From the NCBI GenBank assembly GCA_963720885.1, contig CAVRGW010000006.1:930001-994000 (forward strand): a stretch of DNA of 64,000 nt, given 5' to 3'. This DNA comes from DATLLN01 sp963720885 (GTDB lineage: Bacteria; Actinomycetota; Thermoleophilia; Gaiellales; JAICJC01). Below, one piece after another: positions 1 to 9,274 of this stretch. Position numbers and translations under genes: made by a program. Positions within the stretch are counted from its first letter, which is position 1. The number at the start of each line of letters is the position of its first letter. Under the pieces are notes generated by a model. That model searched no databases and was not told where the DNA came from. It saw only the letters and a program-made list of their open reading frames with translations.

Positions 1-1185
1 CCGGTGGCGGGCGAGATCGATCTCGACGCCGCTCGGGCGACGTCGTCGTCGATCAACGCGGCGATCGCCGAAGCGCAGAAGAAACGCGAATTCGATCCGC
101 CGCAGCGGCGCAGCGGGCCGACCGCCGGGCTCGGCGCGAACGCCCCGCAGGGCATCGTTCGGATCGTCCGCTCGCAGTCCAGTCCGGCGTTCGCCGGCGC
201 CAACCGGATCATGCTGACCGCCCCGGTCAGGATGCTGTCGAACGTCCGGTTCGAGGTCGACGACGGGATCACGCTGGTCTACGGCTGGCAGCAGAACGGC
301 TCGATGTTCGACCTCAGCGGGCTGACCAATGTCACGGTCACCCACGGTCGCGCGTCCGGCGCGGCCTTGCCCGGCATCGACCGCCGGCGGTTTCAGATCG
401 ACCTGGCCACCGGCGCTCCGCGCGGATCGAGCAGGCGCGCGTTCTTCCTGATCGGCACCTCCCACTGGCAGCTCCAGTGGTTCCACACCATCCAGTCACA
501 GGTCACCAACTCGGCGGCCGTCGTCAGCCACGGAACGCTGGCGCAGTCGCCTTCATACGGCATCTATCGCCATCACACCAACACCGGCAGCCCGCAGGGC
601 TACGGGCCGAACCAGCTGACCTCCCTGTCGCATGTCTTCGTCGGCGACATCTGGACGTCGGGCGGCACCGCGCTGCGGCTGGAGACCGACGGATCTGCTT
701 CGGGCATCCACTACCTGTATGCCGAGGGGCTGTACGGCGAGAACGGCAATCGCACCGTCGCGCTCACGCCGCACTGCGCCGATTCCGACCACGTCGTGAT
801 CTCGGGAGTCGGCGGCATCTCGATGCGGGAGGGCGTCAAGCTGGGCGCCACATCCGGCGAGGATGTCCGGCCGGGCGGCATCTGCCACGGCGTGAACGCC
901 GGCCATCCCGGCCGGTTCACGTCGACCACGCTCGGCGTCGGATGCTTCGTGGCCGGTCGTCTCGCCCAGGATGCCGTGTCGCCGGGGCAGTTCCCCGACC
1001 CGGCACCGCGCACCACGTCAGCGGCCGTCGTCGCCGACGCGGCACCCGCAGGCACCCAGGTGTCCATGACGAACATCGGGTACGACCAGACGCTGGCCGA
1101 CTTCAAGTCGGCGCCATCGGGCGGCGGTGTCGACAAGCTCCAGGCGTGCAACTCCGAGGTTGCCCGGGCCTACGCGGGCTACTGA
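1..1185 (+). CDS. Secreted beta-helix-like protein, 5' end missing
   Basis: The reading frame is open to the first base of the window, so the true start and any signal peptide lie upstream; the GTG at 4 is only the first internal candidate. About 394 residues are visible. The sequence has short repeating stretches rich in V/I-x-V and glycine-asparagine turns (for example LSNVRFEVDDGITLVYG, LTNVTVTHG and DHVVISGVGGISM), the pattern of a right-handed parallel beta-helix as in pectate lyase or carrageenase folds. I see no catalytic motif specific enough to name an enzyme. Two cysteines near the C-terminal third could form a disulfide, which fits export. It ends 139 bases before the ABC permease and may be unrelated to it. 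Role in cell-surface polysaccharide binding or cleavage is a guess. Confidence 0.6.
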   Translation, partial: PVAGEIDLDAARATSSSINAAIAEAQKKREFDPPQRRSGPTAGLGANAPQGIVRIVRSQSSPAFAGANRIMLTAPVRMLSNVRFEVDDGITLVYGWQQNGSMFDLSGLTNVTVTHGRASGAALPGIDRRRFQIDLATGAPRGSSRRAFFLIGTSHWQLQWFHTIQSQVTNSAAVVSHGTLAQSPSYGIYRHHTNTGSPQGYGPNQLTSLSHVFVGDIWTSGGTALRLETDGSASGIHYLYAEGLYGENGNRTVALTPHCADSDHVVISGVGGISMREGVKLGATSGEDVRPGGICHGVNAGHPGRFTSTTLGVGCFVAGRLAQDAVSPGQFPDPAPRTTSAAVVADAAPAGTQVSMTNIGYDQTLADFKSAPSGGGVDKLQACNSEVARAYAGY

Positions 1186-1324
1186 GCCGGACGCATCGGG
1201 TGGGGAGGCGGCCCCCACCGATGCTGTCGCCCTCACAGCGAACTCTCAGCCGGTTCTTCGCCGCTTCTTCGCATCGTCGGGTCTCCTGTGCGGAGACCAC
1301 TCTCGTCGTTGTGAAGGAGCTGCT

Positions 1325-2830
1325 GTGTTCTTCCTGTCCTACATGATCGCGGAGCTTCGGCGTCGCCGGAGCCGGACGATCCTGACCGCACTCGGCCTCG
1401 CGGTCGGCGTCGCGCTGGTGATCGCGGTGAACGCCCTGTCGACCGGGCTCGACAGGGCGCAGGCCAAGGTGCTCGAGCCGCTGACCGGCGTCGGCACCGA
1501 CATGTCGGTCACCCGGCCGATCACGTTCGACCAGAACGGTGGGTTCGGCGCCCTCTCGCAGTCCGAGCAGAACCGCTTGCGGCGTGAGCGGTCGGGCGGC
1601 GGCCCGCTGGACTTCCGGAACCTGAGGCCGGGCTCGAAGGTCGACCAGGACACGTTTCAGTCGTCCCAGCTCTCGTTCTCGGAGAACCAGGTGGCGAAGG
1701 CGGCGAACCTCGACGGTGTCGCCGACGCGGCCGGATCGCTGACGCTGAACAGTGTCCACATCCACGGGAAGGCGCCTGCCATCAACGATCAGCAGGGCCC
1801 GAGCACGCAGAGCTCCGACGGCGGCGACAACGGCGGGCCACCGGTGGGCGGCAGCTTCGGCGGCGGCTCGCTCAAGTTCGACTCGCGCACTGTGACGGGC
1901 ATCGACCAGACGTCGCCCGACCTGGCGGCGGTGACCCCGAGCCAGATCGTCAAGGGCTCGTACTTCGCCGACGGTTCGGCCGGCGCGAAGCAGGCGATCC
2001 TCTCGCGTTCCTACGCGAACAGCAACAAGCTGTCCGTCGGGGACACCGTGACCCTGGGGGACACCGAGCTCACGGTGGTCGGCATCGCGTCGAGCCCGCT
2101 CGGCGGGACCTCCTCCGACGTCGACGTCGAGCTCGCCAAGCTGCAGAAGATTGCGGGCTACAAGGGGCAGATCAACACGCTGCGCGTGCGTGCGACGTCG
2201 ACCAACGCCGTGTCGACCGCGGCCGCGCAGCTCAAGAACAACCTCCAGGGTGCGGAGGTGATCACCGCGGAGACGCTCGCCAAGCGGGTGTCCGGGTCGC
2301 TGACCGACACCAAGAACCTCTCGGCGAAGCTGGGCACCGGACTCGAAATCGTCGGTCTGACGGCCGCCGTGCTGATCGCCAGCCTACTCGCGCTCTCGTC
2401 CGTGTCCAAGCGCGTCCGCGAGCTGGGGACGTTGAAGGCGCTCGGCTGGTCGAGCTTCCAGGTCGTCCGCCAGATCTCCGGCGAGTCGCTGTTTCAGGGC
2501 TTGTTCGGCGGCGCGATTGGCATCGTGTTCGGCCTGGTCGCGGTGTATGCGGTCAACGCGGCAGGCTGGACGCTGAAGGCGACCGTGGCCGGGACCGGCG
2601 GTGGCAGCCAGACATCCGGGCCTCCGGGACCCGGCGGTGGCCCGTTCGGCATCGGCCAGACCGACATCACGTCCGGCTCGACGCTGGTCAAGATCACCAC
2701 CTCGGCCGACGCCCGGCTGATCCTGGCGGCCGTCGCCCTGGCCGTCCTGGGCGGGCTGATCGCCGGCATCGTCGGCGGCCTGCGCGCCGCCCGGCTGCGG
2801 CCGGCCGTCGCCCTGCGAACCATCGAGTAG
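1325..2830 (+). CDS. ABC transporter permease, FtsX/MacB type
   Basis: This 501-residue membrane protein resembles the permease of MacB/LolCDE-type exporters. The order is a short cytoplasmic N-terminus, one membrane segment (TILTALGLAVGVALVIAVNAL), a large extracytoplasmic domain (about residues 45-335) with a Ser/Gly-rich linker, and three C-terminal membrane segments typical of the FtsX domain, with the conserved cytoplasmic sequence SKRVRELGTLKALGWS. The loop before the last helix has a Gly/Pro-rich insert. I chose the GTG at 1325 because AAGGAG lies at 1314-1319; the open frame reaches back to 1127 but overlaps the preceding gene. The ATPase gene follows after 18 bases, so the two form a transporter unit. 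Such systems use ATP in the cytoplasm to drive export or lipoprotein/peptide handling at the outer face; the substrate is unknown. Confidence 0.85.
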   Translation: MFFLSYMIAELRRRRSRTILTALGLAVGVALVIAVNALSTGLDRAQAKVLEPLTGVGTDMSVTRPITFDQNGGFGALSQSEQNRLRRERSGGGPLDFRNLRPGSKVDQDTFQSSQLSFSENQVAKAANLDGVADAAGSLTLNSVHIHGKAPAINDQQGPSTQSSDGGDNGGPPVGGSFGGGSLKFDSRTVTGIDQTSPDLAAVTPSQIVKGSYFADGSAGAKQAILSRSYANSNKLSVGDTVTLGDTELTVVGIASSPLGGTSSDVDVELAKLQKIAGYKGQINTLRVRATSTNAVSTAAAQLKNNLQGAEVITAETLAKRVSGSLTDTKNLSAKLGTGLEIVGLTAAVLIASLLALSSVSKRVRELGTLKALGWSSFQVVRQISGESLFQGLFGGAIGIVFGLVAVYAVNAAGWTLKATVAGTGGGSQTSGPPGPGGGPFGIGQTDITSGSTLVKITTSADARLILAAVALAVLGGLIAGIVGGLRAARLRPAVALRTIE

Positions 2831-2848
2831 TTGCGGAGGAATCAACGA

Positions 2849-3601
2849 ATGCAGACACCTGTCACAGCAGAAAACGGTGGCCACGGGCGGGTCGATGTCG
2901 AGGCGCTGGCCGTCTACCGGCTCGAGCGCGTCACGAAGGCCTTCGGGTCCGGCGGCTCCCGCGTCGCGGCGCTGGAGGACGTCGACCTGACGATCCGGCC
3001 CGCCGAGTTCGTCGCCGTCGTCGGTGCGAGCGGCTCCGGCAAGACCACGCTGCTCCAGCTGCTCGGCGCGCTCGACCGGCCGACCAGCGGGTCGATCGCC
3101 TGCCTCGGCCGGCGGCTCGACGAGATGAGCGAGCGGCATCTGACCGCGCTTCGCCGCGATCACCTGGGGTTCGTGTTCCAGCAGTTCAACCTGATCCCGA
3201 CCTTGACCGCCAGGCAGAACATCGAGGCGAAACTCGCCATCGTGCACGGCGGGGCCAGCACGGAGCGGATCGACGAGCTGCTGGCGGCCGTTGGCCTCGA
3301 GGGCCGCAGCGGCCATCTGCCGTCCCAGCTCTCGGGGGGCGAGCAGCAGCGCGTGGCGATCGCACGGGCGCTGGCGTCGAACCCCAGCGTGCTGCTGGCC
3401 GACGAGCCGACGGGCAACCTCGACTCCCGCACAGGCGAGGAGATCCTCGAGCTGCTGTGGGCCATCGCCAGGGAGCACGACCAGACCATCGTGCTGGTCA
3501 CCCATGACCGCGCCCTGGCGGAGTCGACCGGACGCGTGATCGAGCTCCGCGACGGCCGCGTGATCGCGGACGAGCGCCGTGGGCAGCAGGTGGCTCCGTG
3601 A
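2849..3601 (+). CDS. ABC transporter ATP-binding protein, LolD/MacB type
   Basis: This 250-residue ATPase carries Walker A GASGSGKTT, the signature LSGGEQQR, Walker B with LLADEPTGNLD, and an H-loop in VTHDRALAES. The DEPTGNLD wording and the sequence FVFQQFNLIPTLTARQN are typical of the LolD/MacB/FtsE group that pairs with FtsX-like permeases, which is exactly the upstream gene. The ATG at 2849 is preceded by GGAGG at 2835-2839; an in-frame TTG at 2831 has no such site. The stop codon overlaps the GTG of the following lipoprotein gene by four bases, so all three genes are probably translated from one message. Confidence 0.92.
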   Translation: MQTPVTAENGGHGRVDVEALAVYRLERVTKAFGSGGSRVAALEDVDLTIRPAEFVAVVGASGSGKTTLLQLLGALDRPTSGSIACLGRRLDEMSERHLTALRRDHLGFVFQQFNLIPTLTARQNIEAKLAIVHGGASTERIDELLAAVGLEGRSGHLPSQLSGGEQQRVAIARALASNPSVLLADEPTGNLDSRTGEEILELLWAIAREHDQTIVLVTHDRALAESTGRVIELRDGRVIADERRGQQVAP

Positions 3602-3933
3602 GGCGACAGCTTGGCATGGCGATCAGCGTCGTCGCGCTCGCAGCGCTGGTTGCCGGTTGCGGGAGCTCCAACGGCGGCGCGTCGTCCGGCGGGACGAAGC
3701 GGTCGATGGAGGCGTTCACCGCCTGCCTGAAGGAGCACGGTGTGAACCTCCCCGAGGGCGGGCAGCCGCCGGGTGACGGCCAGCCGCCCTCCGGGTCACC
3801 GCCTGCGGGCGGACAGCCGCCGGACATGTCGAAGATGCAGGACGCGTTCGCAGCCTGCGGTGACCTCGCGCCCCAGCGGGGCCAGGGCGGAGGCTTCGGC
3901 GGCCCTCCGGGAGGCTTCTCGAACGGTGGGTGA
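3598..3933 (+). CDS. Small Pro/Gly-rich lipoprotein linked to the ABC exporter
   Basis: The 111-residue product starts with a basic lipoprotein signal and the lipobox LVAGC (cysteine at about residue 21), so it should be anchored outside the membrane. Two further cysteines sit in FTACLKEHGVNLP and FAACGDLAP; the spacing and wording recall small actinobacterial lipoproteins with an ACLxxHGV-type motif found next to MacB-like transporters. The rest is proline- and glycine-rich and probably unstructured. Its GTG start overlaps the ATPase stop codon in a GTGA arrangement, which indicates translational coupling and a role as accessory or periplasmic partner of the exporter. That role is inferred from position only. 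Confidence 0.7.
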   Translation: MRRQLGMAISVVALAALVAGCGSSNGGASSGGTKRSMEAFTACLKEHGVNLPEGGQPPGDGQPPSGSPPAGGQPPDMSKMQDAFAACGDLAPQRGQGGGFGGPPGGFSNGG

Positions 3934-4046
3934 CCGGACGATCTGGCATGTGTGGGCGCGGCCGCTTTTCAGAGGTCGTGCGGATAGGTACAGTCGCGGC
4001 GAAGCCGCAGACCACTGGGGGAGCGGCCCGTGTGGGAGGTGTGCCC

Positions 4047-4808
4047 ATGAAGGCACTCAGACGTCTGGCTCCGATGATCGTCGTCGGTGCCGTTTTACTG
4101 GTGAGCGCGTCCAGCGCGAGCGCTGGAAGCACGTCCGACGGGTTCGGCCATGCCACCTGCCGATCGGGCAACGTCGCGTCGGGGCACTACCAGTCGCTTC
4201 GCATCACCGGGTTCTGCACGATCCCGGACAACCGCACGGTGACGATCAGCGGCAACCTCGTCCTGGCTGACCACGCGATCCTCGACTCGATCCACATGGG
4301 GACGGTGCACATCGGGCAGGATCTGCTGGTCGGGAAAGGTGCGGTGCTCGGCTTCGGCTGCGCGCCGTCGGCCGGCTGTAGCGGCACCTCCGACGACGTG
4401 ATCGGCGGCAGCCTGAAGACCACCGGCGCCGCCGCCGTGATCATGCACGGCAACACGATCAAGCACAACATCAGCATCCAGGGCGGCGGCGGCAGCATGG
4501 ACTGCACGTCGACCGCGCTGTTCGGCGGTCCCTACTACTACACGCAGGAGGACAGCTGGATCGGCGGCAGTGTCTGGATCTCGGGCGTGCGCAGCTGCTG
4601 GATGGGGTTCATCCGCAACCACGTCGGCGGCAGCGTTCACCTCTGGGACAACCGCTTCGGTGATCCGGATGCGATGGAGATCGTGAGCAACCACATCCAT
4701 GGCGACCTGACGTGCTTCAACAACAGTCCGCACGCGCAGGTCGGTGACTCCGAGGGGTCGTCGAACGTCGTGGGCGGCAAGAAGCGCGGAGAGTGCAGGG
4801 CGGTCTGA
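4047..4808 (+). CDS. Secreted protein with beta-helix-like repeats
   Basis: The 253-residue product begins with a clear signal peptide (MKALRRLAPMIVVGAVLL followed by an ASA cleavage region). The mature part has repeated short strands such as VTISGNLVLADHAIL, GTVHIGQDLLV, GGSLKTTGAA, NISIQGGG, GGSVWISG, GGSVHLWDNRF and HGDLTCFNN, which looks like a solenoid of right-handed beta-helix coils. Six or so cysteines suggest disulfides. The ATG at 4047 follows GGGAGG at 4034-4039 and gives the signal peptide directly; the frame is open back to 3930. No enzyme motif is visible. It ends just before a 14-bp hairpin. Function unknown, most likely a surface protein. Confidence 0.65.
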   Translation: MKALRRLAPMIVVGAVLLVSASSASAGSTSDGFGHATCRSGNVASGHYQSLRITGFCTIPDNRTVTISGNLVLADHAILDSIHMGTVHIGQDLLVGKGAVLGFGCAPSAGCSGTSDDVIGGSLKTTGAAAVIMHGNTIKHNISIQGGGGSMDCTSTALFGGPYYYTQEDSWIGGSVWISGVRSCWMGFIRNHVGGSVHLWDNRFGDPDAMEIVSNHIHGDLTCFNNSPHAQVGDSEGSSNVVGGKKRGECRAV

Positions 4809-4817
4809 TCCGCTGGA

Positions 4818-4850
4818 AACCGGGGGAGCCGCGCTCCGGCTCCCCCGGTT
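4818..4850 (+). terminator. Strong hairpin terminator
   Basis: A perfect 14-bp stem (4818-4831 pairing with 4837-4850) with a 5-base loop lies 9 bases after the stop of the secreted protein gene. There is no T-run, as is common in high-GC actinobacteria. Confidence 0.7.
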
Positions 4851-4933
4851 GCACCCTCCGATCGCCGTGATCGACCACCGTTCGGCTGACGTTGCGTTCA
4901 AGCGCATCATCGGTCGGCATGGGACACTTGGGC

Positions 4934-7930
4934 ATGGACAGCTGCGCCCAATGTGGAGCGTCCGTACCCGTCGGCTCCCGTTTCTGCCCCACTTGCGGTG
5001 CGCCGCTCGCCGTCGCGGCCGAGGTGCGGAAAACGGTGACCGTGTTGTTCTGCGACGTGGTCGGGTCGACCGAGCTCGGAGAGCGGCTCGACCCGGAGGT
5101 GCTCCGCGACACGATGGCTCGGTTCTACGCGGTCGTCCGCGAGCCGGTCGAGCGCCACGGAGGAACGGTCCAGAAGGTGATCGGCGACGCGCTGGTCGCG
5201 GTGTTCGGAGTGCCTGTGGTGCACGAGGACGACGCGCTGCGGGCGGTTCGTGCCGCGCTGGATATGCGAGATGCGGTGCGTGCGATGGGTGAGCTCGATG
5301 CGCGGATCGGCGTCAACACGGGCGAGGTGCTGGCGGGGGACGCGTCGCTCGCCGAGTCCCTGGTCGTCGGCGACGCGGTGAACGTCGCTGCCCGGCTCGA
5401 GCAGGCTGCGCCGCCTGGCGAGGTGTTCGTCGGCGAGGCGACGTGGGCCCTGGTTGCCCATGCGGTCCAGGGCGAGCGCATGGCGGCAGTTCCGGCGAAG
5501 GGCAAGTCGCAGCCGCTCGCGGCGTGGCGGCTCGAGGCGGTCGACACCGCCGCGGTCGCACAGCGCCGCCGCCTCGACCTGCCGATGGTCGGCCGCGAGT
5601 CGGAGCTCGACCTGTTGCGCTGGGCCGCCGGGCGAACGGCCGAGGTGAAACGTCCGCACCTGGTAACCACGCTCGGGCAGGCGGGCATCGGGAAGTCCCG
5701 GCTCGTCTCCGAGCTGCCCCGGCTTCGTGACGACGTTCGGCTGCTGGTCGGGCACTGCAGGGCGACCAGCGTGTCGTCATCGCTCGAGCCGCTGGTCGAG
5801 GCGGTTCGAGGCGCGACCTCGAGTGGCAACATCACCGCGGCGGAGGTCGACGTCCTGATGTCGGGGCACCCCGACGCGGCGGCGGTCGCCGCGTGCCTTG
5901 CGCCGCTGGGCGCAGCTGGAGGCCCCGATGCGGCGTGGGCCCTCTCGCGCCTGATCGGTGCGATGGCGGCAGCCGGTCCGGTGTTGATCGTGCTGGAGGA
6001 TGTTCACTGGGCCGAGGAAGCGTTGCTCGACGTCGTCGATCAGCTCGTGGACCGCGGCGGGCGGAACCCACTGCTCGTGGTCTGCACGGCACGGCCGGAG
6101 TTCGCCGATCGGCGCGGCGCCTGGGGGTCGGGGACGAATGCGTGCACGCTCGTCCTCGAGCGACTTGACGACGGGCAGACGAGGCGCCTGCTCACGCTCG
6201 CCAGCCCGTCACTGCCGGACGACGAGGCTGCGCGGGTGATCGAGGCGGCCGAGGGCAACCCGCTGTTCGCCGAGCATCTCGCGGCGTTCGTCGGCGACGA
6301 CCCGCACTCCGATGGGCTGCCCAGGTCGATCCAGGTCCTGCTGGCCGCGCGGCTGGAGGCGCTGCCCGAACCGGAGCGCGAGGTCGTGAGCATCGCAGCC
6401 GTTGCCGGGCGGGACTTCCCGGTCGCCCCCGTCGAGGCGCTGGCGGGCAGGCATGTCGGATCCGAGCTCGACAGCCTCTCGCACCGTGAGCTGATCGAGC
6501 CGACGGCTCCGGGCCGGCAGCAGTTCGTCCACACACTGCTGCACGAAGCCGCCTACGGCCTGATCCCCAAGCAGCGCCGCAGCGAGTTGCACATGCAGCT
6601 CGCTCGCTGGCTCGACGCGAATGGCGGCGACGACGCGGCCTTCGGCCACCACATGGAATGCGCCTGCCGGCTTCGGATGGAGCTCGGCGTCGAGGACGAG
6701 ACGACCGTGCGGCTCGCCGAAGATGCCGGCGCGCGGCTGGCGGCGGCAGGACGGCGCGCCGACTCGATGGGCGATCCCGTTGCCGCGCGCGCGTTCCTCG
6801 AACGCTCCCTGGACCTGTTGCCGGCCGCGAGCCCCCTGCGCGCCGGGTCGATGGTCGAGCTCGCCGCCGCCGGCTGGAACCTGCTTCCGAACGAGGAAGT
6901 GCAGCGGCTGCTCGACGACGGCGCGGAGCTCGCGGCCGAGCACGGTCTGCGCGCAGTGGAGCTGCGTGCTCGCATCCTCCGGCTCGGCGCCGCGTCCGAG
7001 GCCGCACCGCTCACCATCTCCGACGAGTATGTGATCGCCGAGACGAGCGCCGCGCTCCGCGAGCTCGAGGCGCTGGACGATCCGCGCGCACTGGCGACGG
7101 CGCTGTGCGCCCGGGCCGAGAGCGAGTACTCGCTGGGGCGGTCCGCCGACGCGCTCGCATCGGTGGTCCGCGCACTCGACACGCTGCGGGCGGCGGACGA
7201 GGACTCGGTGTGGGCGGTCTCGATTCTGAACGCGGCAGCGGTGGAGTCCCCGCTATCCGTCCCGGACGCCGAGCGGTTGCTGGGTGGGCTGATCGACGAG
7301 ATCGGGATGCGGCCGACCGTGCGTGCCGAGCTGATGCAGGGCCAGGCCATGCTCGCGGTGCTTGCGGGCCGTGCCGACGATGCTTGGCGGATGCTCGACG
7401 CCGCCCGGGAGATCGAGATCGACCTCGGCCGGACGCACTTCCTGCGTTCCGACCGGAACCGTGCAGAGGTGCTGGTGCGCGCCGGCAGGCTCGACGAAGC
7501 GCGGACGCTGCTCGGATTCATCGCCTCGGAGCAGGAGCGCCGGGGCCAGATCCGGAACGCGGCCGTGACGCATGGGCTCCTGGCCATGGTTGAAGCACGA
7601 CTTGGGTTCCTCGAGGATGCCAGGGCCGACGCGATCGTCGCAGCCGACGTCGCGGCGACCATCGGAGGGCTGGAGGAGCGGACGCGGCCGGCGCTGGCGT
7701 TGTCCGAGGTGCACCTGGCCGAGGGTGATGTCGCGGGCGCCCTGCGGTTCGCCCGTACAGCCGTCGAGCTGACCTCCTCCGCGGACTGGGTGCTGCTGGA
7801 TGCCGAGGCCCGCATGCTGCTCGCCCGTGCGCTGATTGCGGGGGGCGACTCCGAAGCGGGCGCGACCGAGGCGAGGATCGCACTCGAGCTGTGCACCGCC
7901 AAGGGATCCGTCGCGGTCGCCGAAATGTGA
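4934..7930 (+). CDS. Zinc-ribbon, class III cyclase, AAA ATPase and TPR regulator
   Basis: This 998-residue cytoplasmic protein has four parts. A zinc ribbon has Cys4, Cys7, Cys18 and Cys21. A class III nucleotidyl cyclase domain (about 33-200) has both metal aspartates (FCDVVGST with Asp41, and the lysine plus aspartate of QKVIGDALVAVFG) and the GDAVNVAARLE sequence with the Asn and Arg needed for catalysis, so it looks active. An AAA/STAND ATPase follows, with Walker A GQAGIGKS and Walker B LIVLEDVHWAE. The second half is alpha-helical and TPR-like. The ATG at 4934 is chosen by analogy with the paralogue at 18.3-21.6 kb, which starts the same distance before the ribbon; ATG 4919 is also possible. 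No DNA-binding domain is seen at the C-terminus. The likely role is cAMP or cGMP production controlled by an ATPase/TPR sensor; the signal is unknown. Confidence 0.85.
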   Translation: MDSCAQCGASVPVGSRFCPTCGAPLAVAAEVRKTVTVLFCDVVGSTELGERLDPEVLRDTMARFYAVVREPVERHGGTVQKVIGDALVAVFGVPVVHEDDALRAVRAALDMRDAVRAMGELDARIGVNTGEVLAGDASLAESLVVGDAVNVAARLEQAAPPGEVFVGEATWALVAHAVQGERMAAVPAKGKSQPLAAWRLEAVDTAAVAQRRRLDLPMVGRESELDLLRWAAGRTAEVKRPHLVTTLGQAGIGKSRLVSELPRLRDDVRLLVGHCRATSVSSSLEPLVEAVRGATSSGNITAAEVDVLMSGHPDAAAVAACLAPLGAAGGPDAAWALSRLIGAMAAAGPVLIVLEDVHWAEEALLDVVDQLVDRGGRNPLLVVCTARPEFADRRGAWGSGTNACTLVLERLDDGQTRRLLTLASPSLPDDEAARVIEAAEGNPLFAEHLAAFVGDDPHSDGLPRSIQVLLAARLEALPEPEREVVSIAAVAGRDFPVAPVEALAGRHVGSELDSLSHRELIEPTAPGRQQFVHTLLHEAAYGLIPKQRRSELHMQLARWLDANGGDDAAFGHHMECACRLRMELGVEDETTVRLAEDAGARLAAAGRRADSMGDPVAARAFLERSLDLLPAASPLRAGSMVELAAAGWNLLPNEEVQRLLDDGAELAAEHGLRAVELRARILRLGAASEAAPLTISDEYVIAETSAALRELEALDDPRALATALCARAESEYSLGRSADALASVVRALDTLRAADEDSVWAVSILNAAAVESPLSVPDAERLLGGLIDEIGMRPTVRAELMQGQAMLAVLAGRADDAWRMLDAAREIEIDLGRTHFLRSDRNRAEVLVRAGRLDEARTLLGFIASEQERRGQIRNAAVTHGLLAMVEARLGFLEDARADAIVAADVAATIGGLEERTRPALALSEVHLAEGDVAGALRFARTAVELTSSADWVLLDAEARMLLARALIAGGDSEAGATEARIALELCTAKGSVAVAEM

Positions 7931-8009
7931 TGTCGTCGGCCCCCACGGGGTGACGTTTCGTGCTTAGATAACACCACCCCCGTGAACGACTCCAAGATCG
8001 GGAGGTTAG

Positions 8010-9247
8010 GTGACCGTCGGTACTGCTCCACAGCACCGCTTGGCCCGTTGGCTGATTGGCATCGTTGCGCTCACGCTCTCGGCGTTCATGTCGCCGGCGA
8101 CCGCTGAGGCGCTCTCTCCCGACGCGGATGCAGGCACGTGGGGTGCGCACGGCCGTGTGCTGGCGATGGTCCGCTCCGGCAACATCCTCTACCTCGGCGG
8201 GCGGTTCGATCGCCTTCAGTCTCCGGACGGGAAGATCAAGGTGCCGGCCCAGAACATCGCGGCGATCGACCTGACCACGGGCCTTCCGGTGTCGACCTTC
8301 CAAGCGTCGGTGGCGCTTCGGTGACACCCGCGCGCCCGAGGTCGACGCGCTGGCGATGACAGCGGACGGCTCCAAGCTGCTGGTCGGCGGGAAGTTCACC
8401 CTTGTCGACAACCAGCCGAAGCCGTATTTCGCCGCGCTCTCACCGGCCACGGGTGCGATCGACACGACGTTCCCGGCGACGCCGTTCTCCGCATCGGTGC
8501 ACGCGATCGTCGTCACCTCGACACGGACGTACCTGGGCGGTGCGTTCACGCACGTCGGCAAGGCGCAGCGGCCTGCGTCTCGCCGCGCTGCTGCCGAACG
8601 GGACACTGGATCCGTCGTGGGTGCCGTTCGCCGACGACGTCGTCCGCTCGCTGGAGCTCGCGCCGGACGGCAGCACGATCTTCGTCGGCGGGCTGTTCGA
8701 GAACGTGGACAACACGAGCCGCCAGTCGGTCGCCCGGGTCAGCGCATCGACGGGCGCCCTCGACGCGTGGGCGATCCCGGCCGGCGTCATCAACACCCCG
8801 CAGACCGCCTGGCACATGCTGATCCGCGGCTCCGTGATCTACATCGGGTTCGGCCATGGCCCCAACTATCTCGCCGCGTTCACGCTCAACACCGGCGCCG
8901 TCGGCCTGCAGCTCTGGCGCCTGAACACCGTCGGAAACGTCGAGAGCCTGGCGATGGCGCCCGACGGCTCGCGCCTGTTCTTCGGCGGTCACTTCGGCAC
9001 CGGGGCGCTGCAGCAGCGGGTCTGCAACGGCCCGTTCCTCCATGGTCTCGCGTCGGTGATCCCGTCGACCGGGGCGATCCTCTGCGACTGGATCCCGCAG
9101 GTCACACCGTTCGGCTCCAACTACGTCGGCGTCTGGACGATCGTCAACGTCGACAACACCATCTGGGTGGGCGGCAAGATCCAGACGATCGACGGCGTCA
9201 CGCACCTCGGAATGGCGCGGTACACCCTGGGCCCGAGTCCGGCGTAG
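8010..9247 (+). pseudogene. Secreted beta-propeller (delta-60-like) protein, two frameshifts
   Basis: Three consecutive frames together encode one secreted protein of about 410 residues. Frame one (8010-about 8310) gives a signal peptide ending near ATAEA and the first blade. Frame two (to about 8570) and frame three (to the TAG at 9245-9247) continue blades with motifs such as GGKFTLVDNQP, GGAFTHVGKAQR, FVGGLFENVDN and WVGGKIQTIDG, the GG-x-F-x-x-V pattern of delta-60/PQQ-like propellers. Each shift is explained by one extra base; removing a C near 8572 restores the sequence KAQRLRLAAL. Start GTG 8010 has GGGAGG at 8000-8005. The protein is either a decayed gene or an intact one with sequence errors. 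No catalytic residues are visible; such proteins are usually extracellular. Confidence 0.7.
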
Positions 9248-9274
9248 ACTGAGTTCATGGCGTGTCGATCGCGG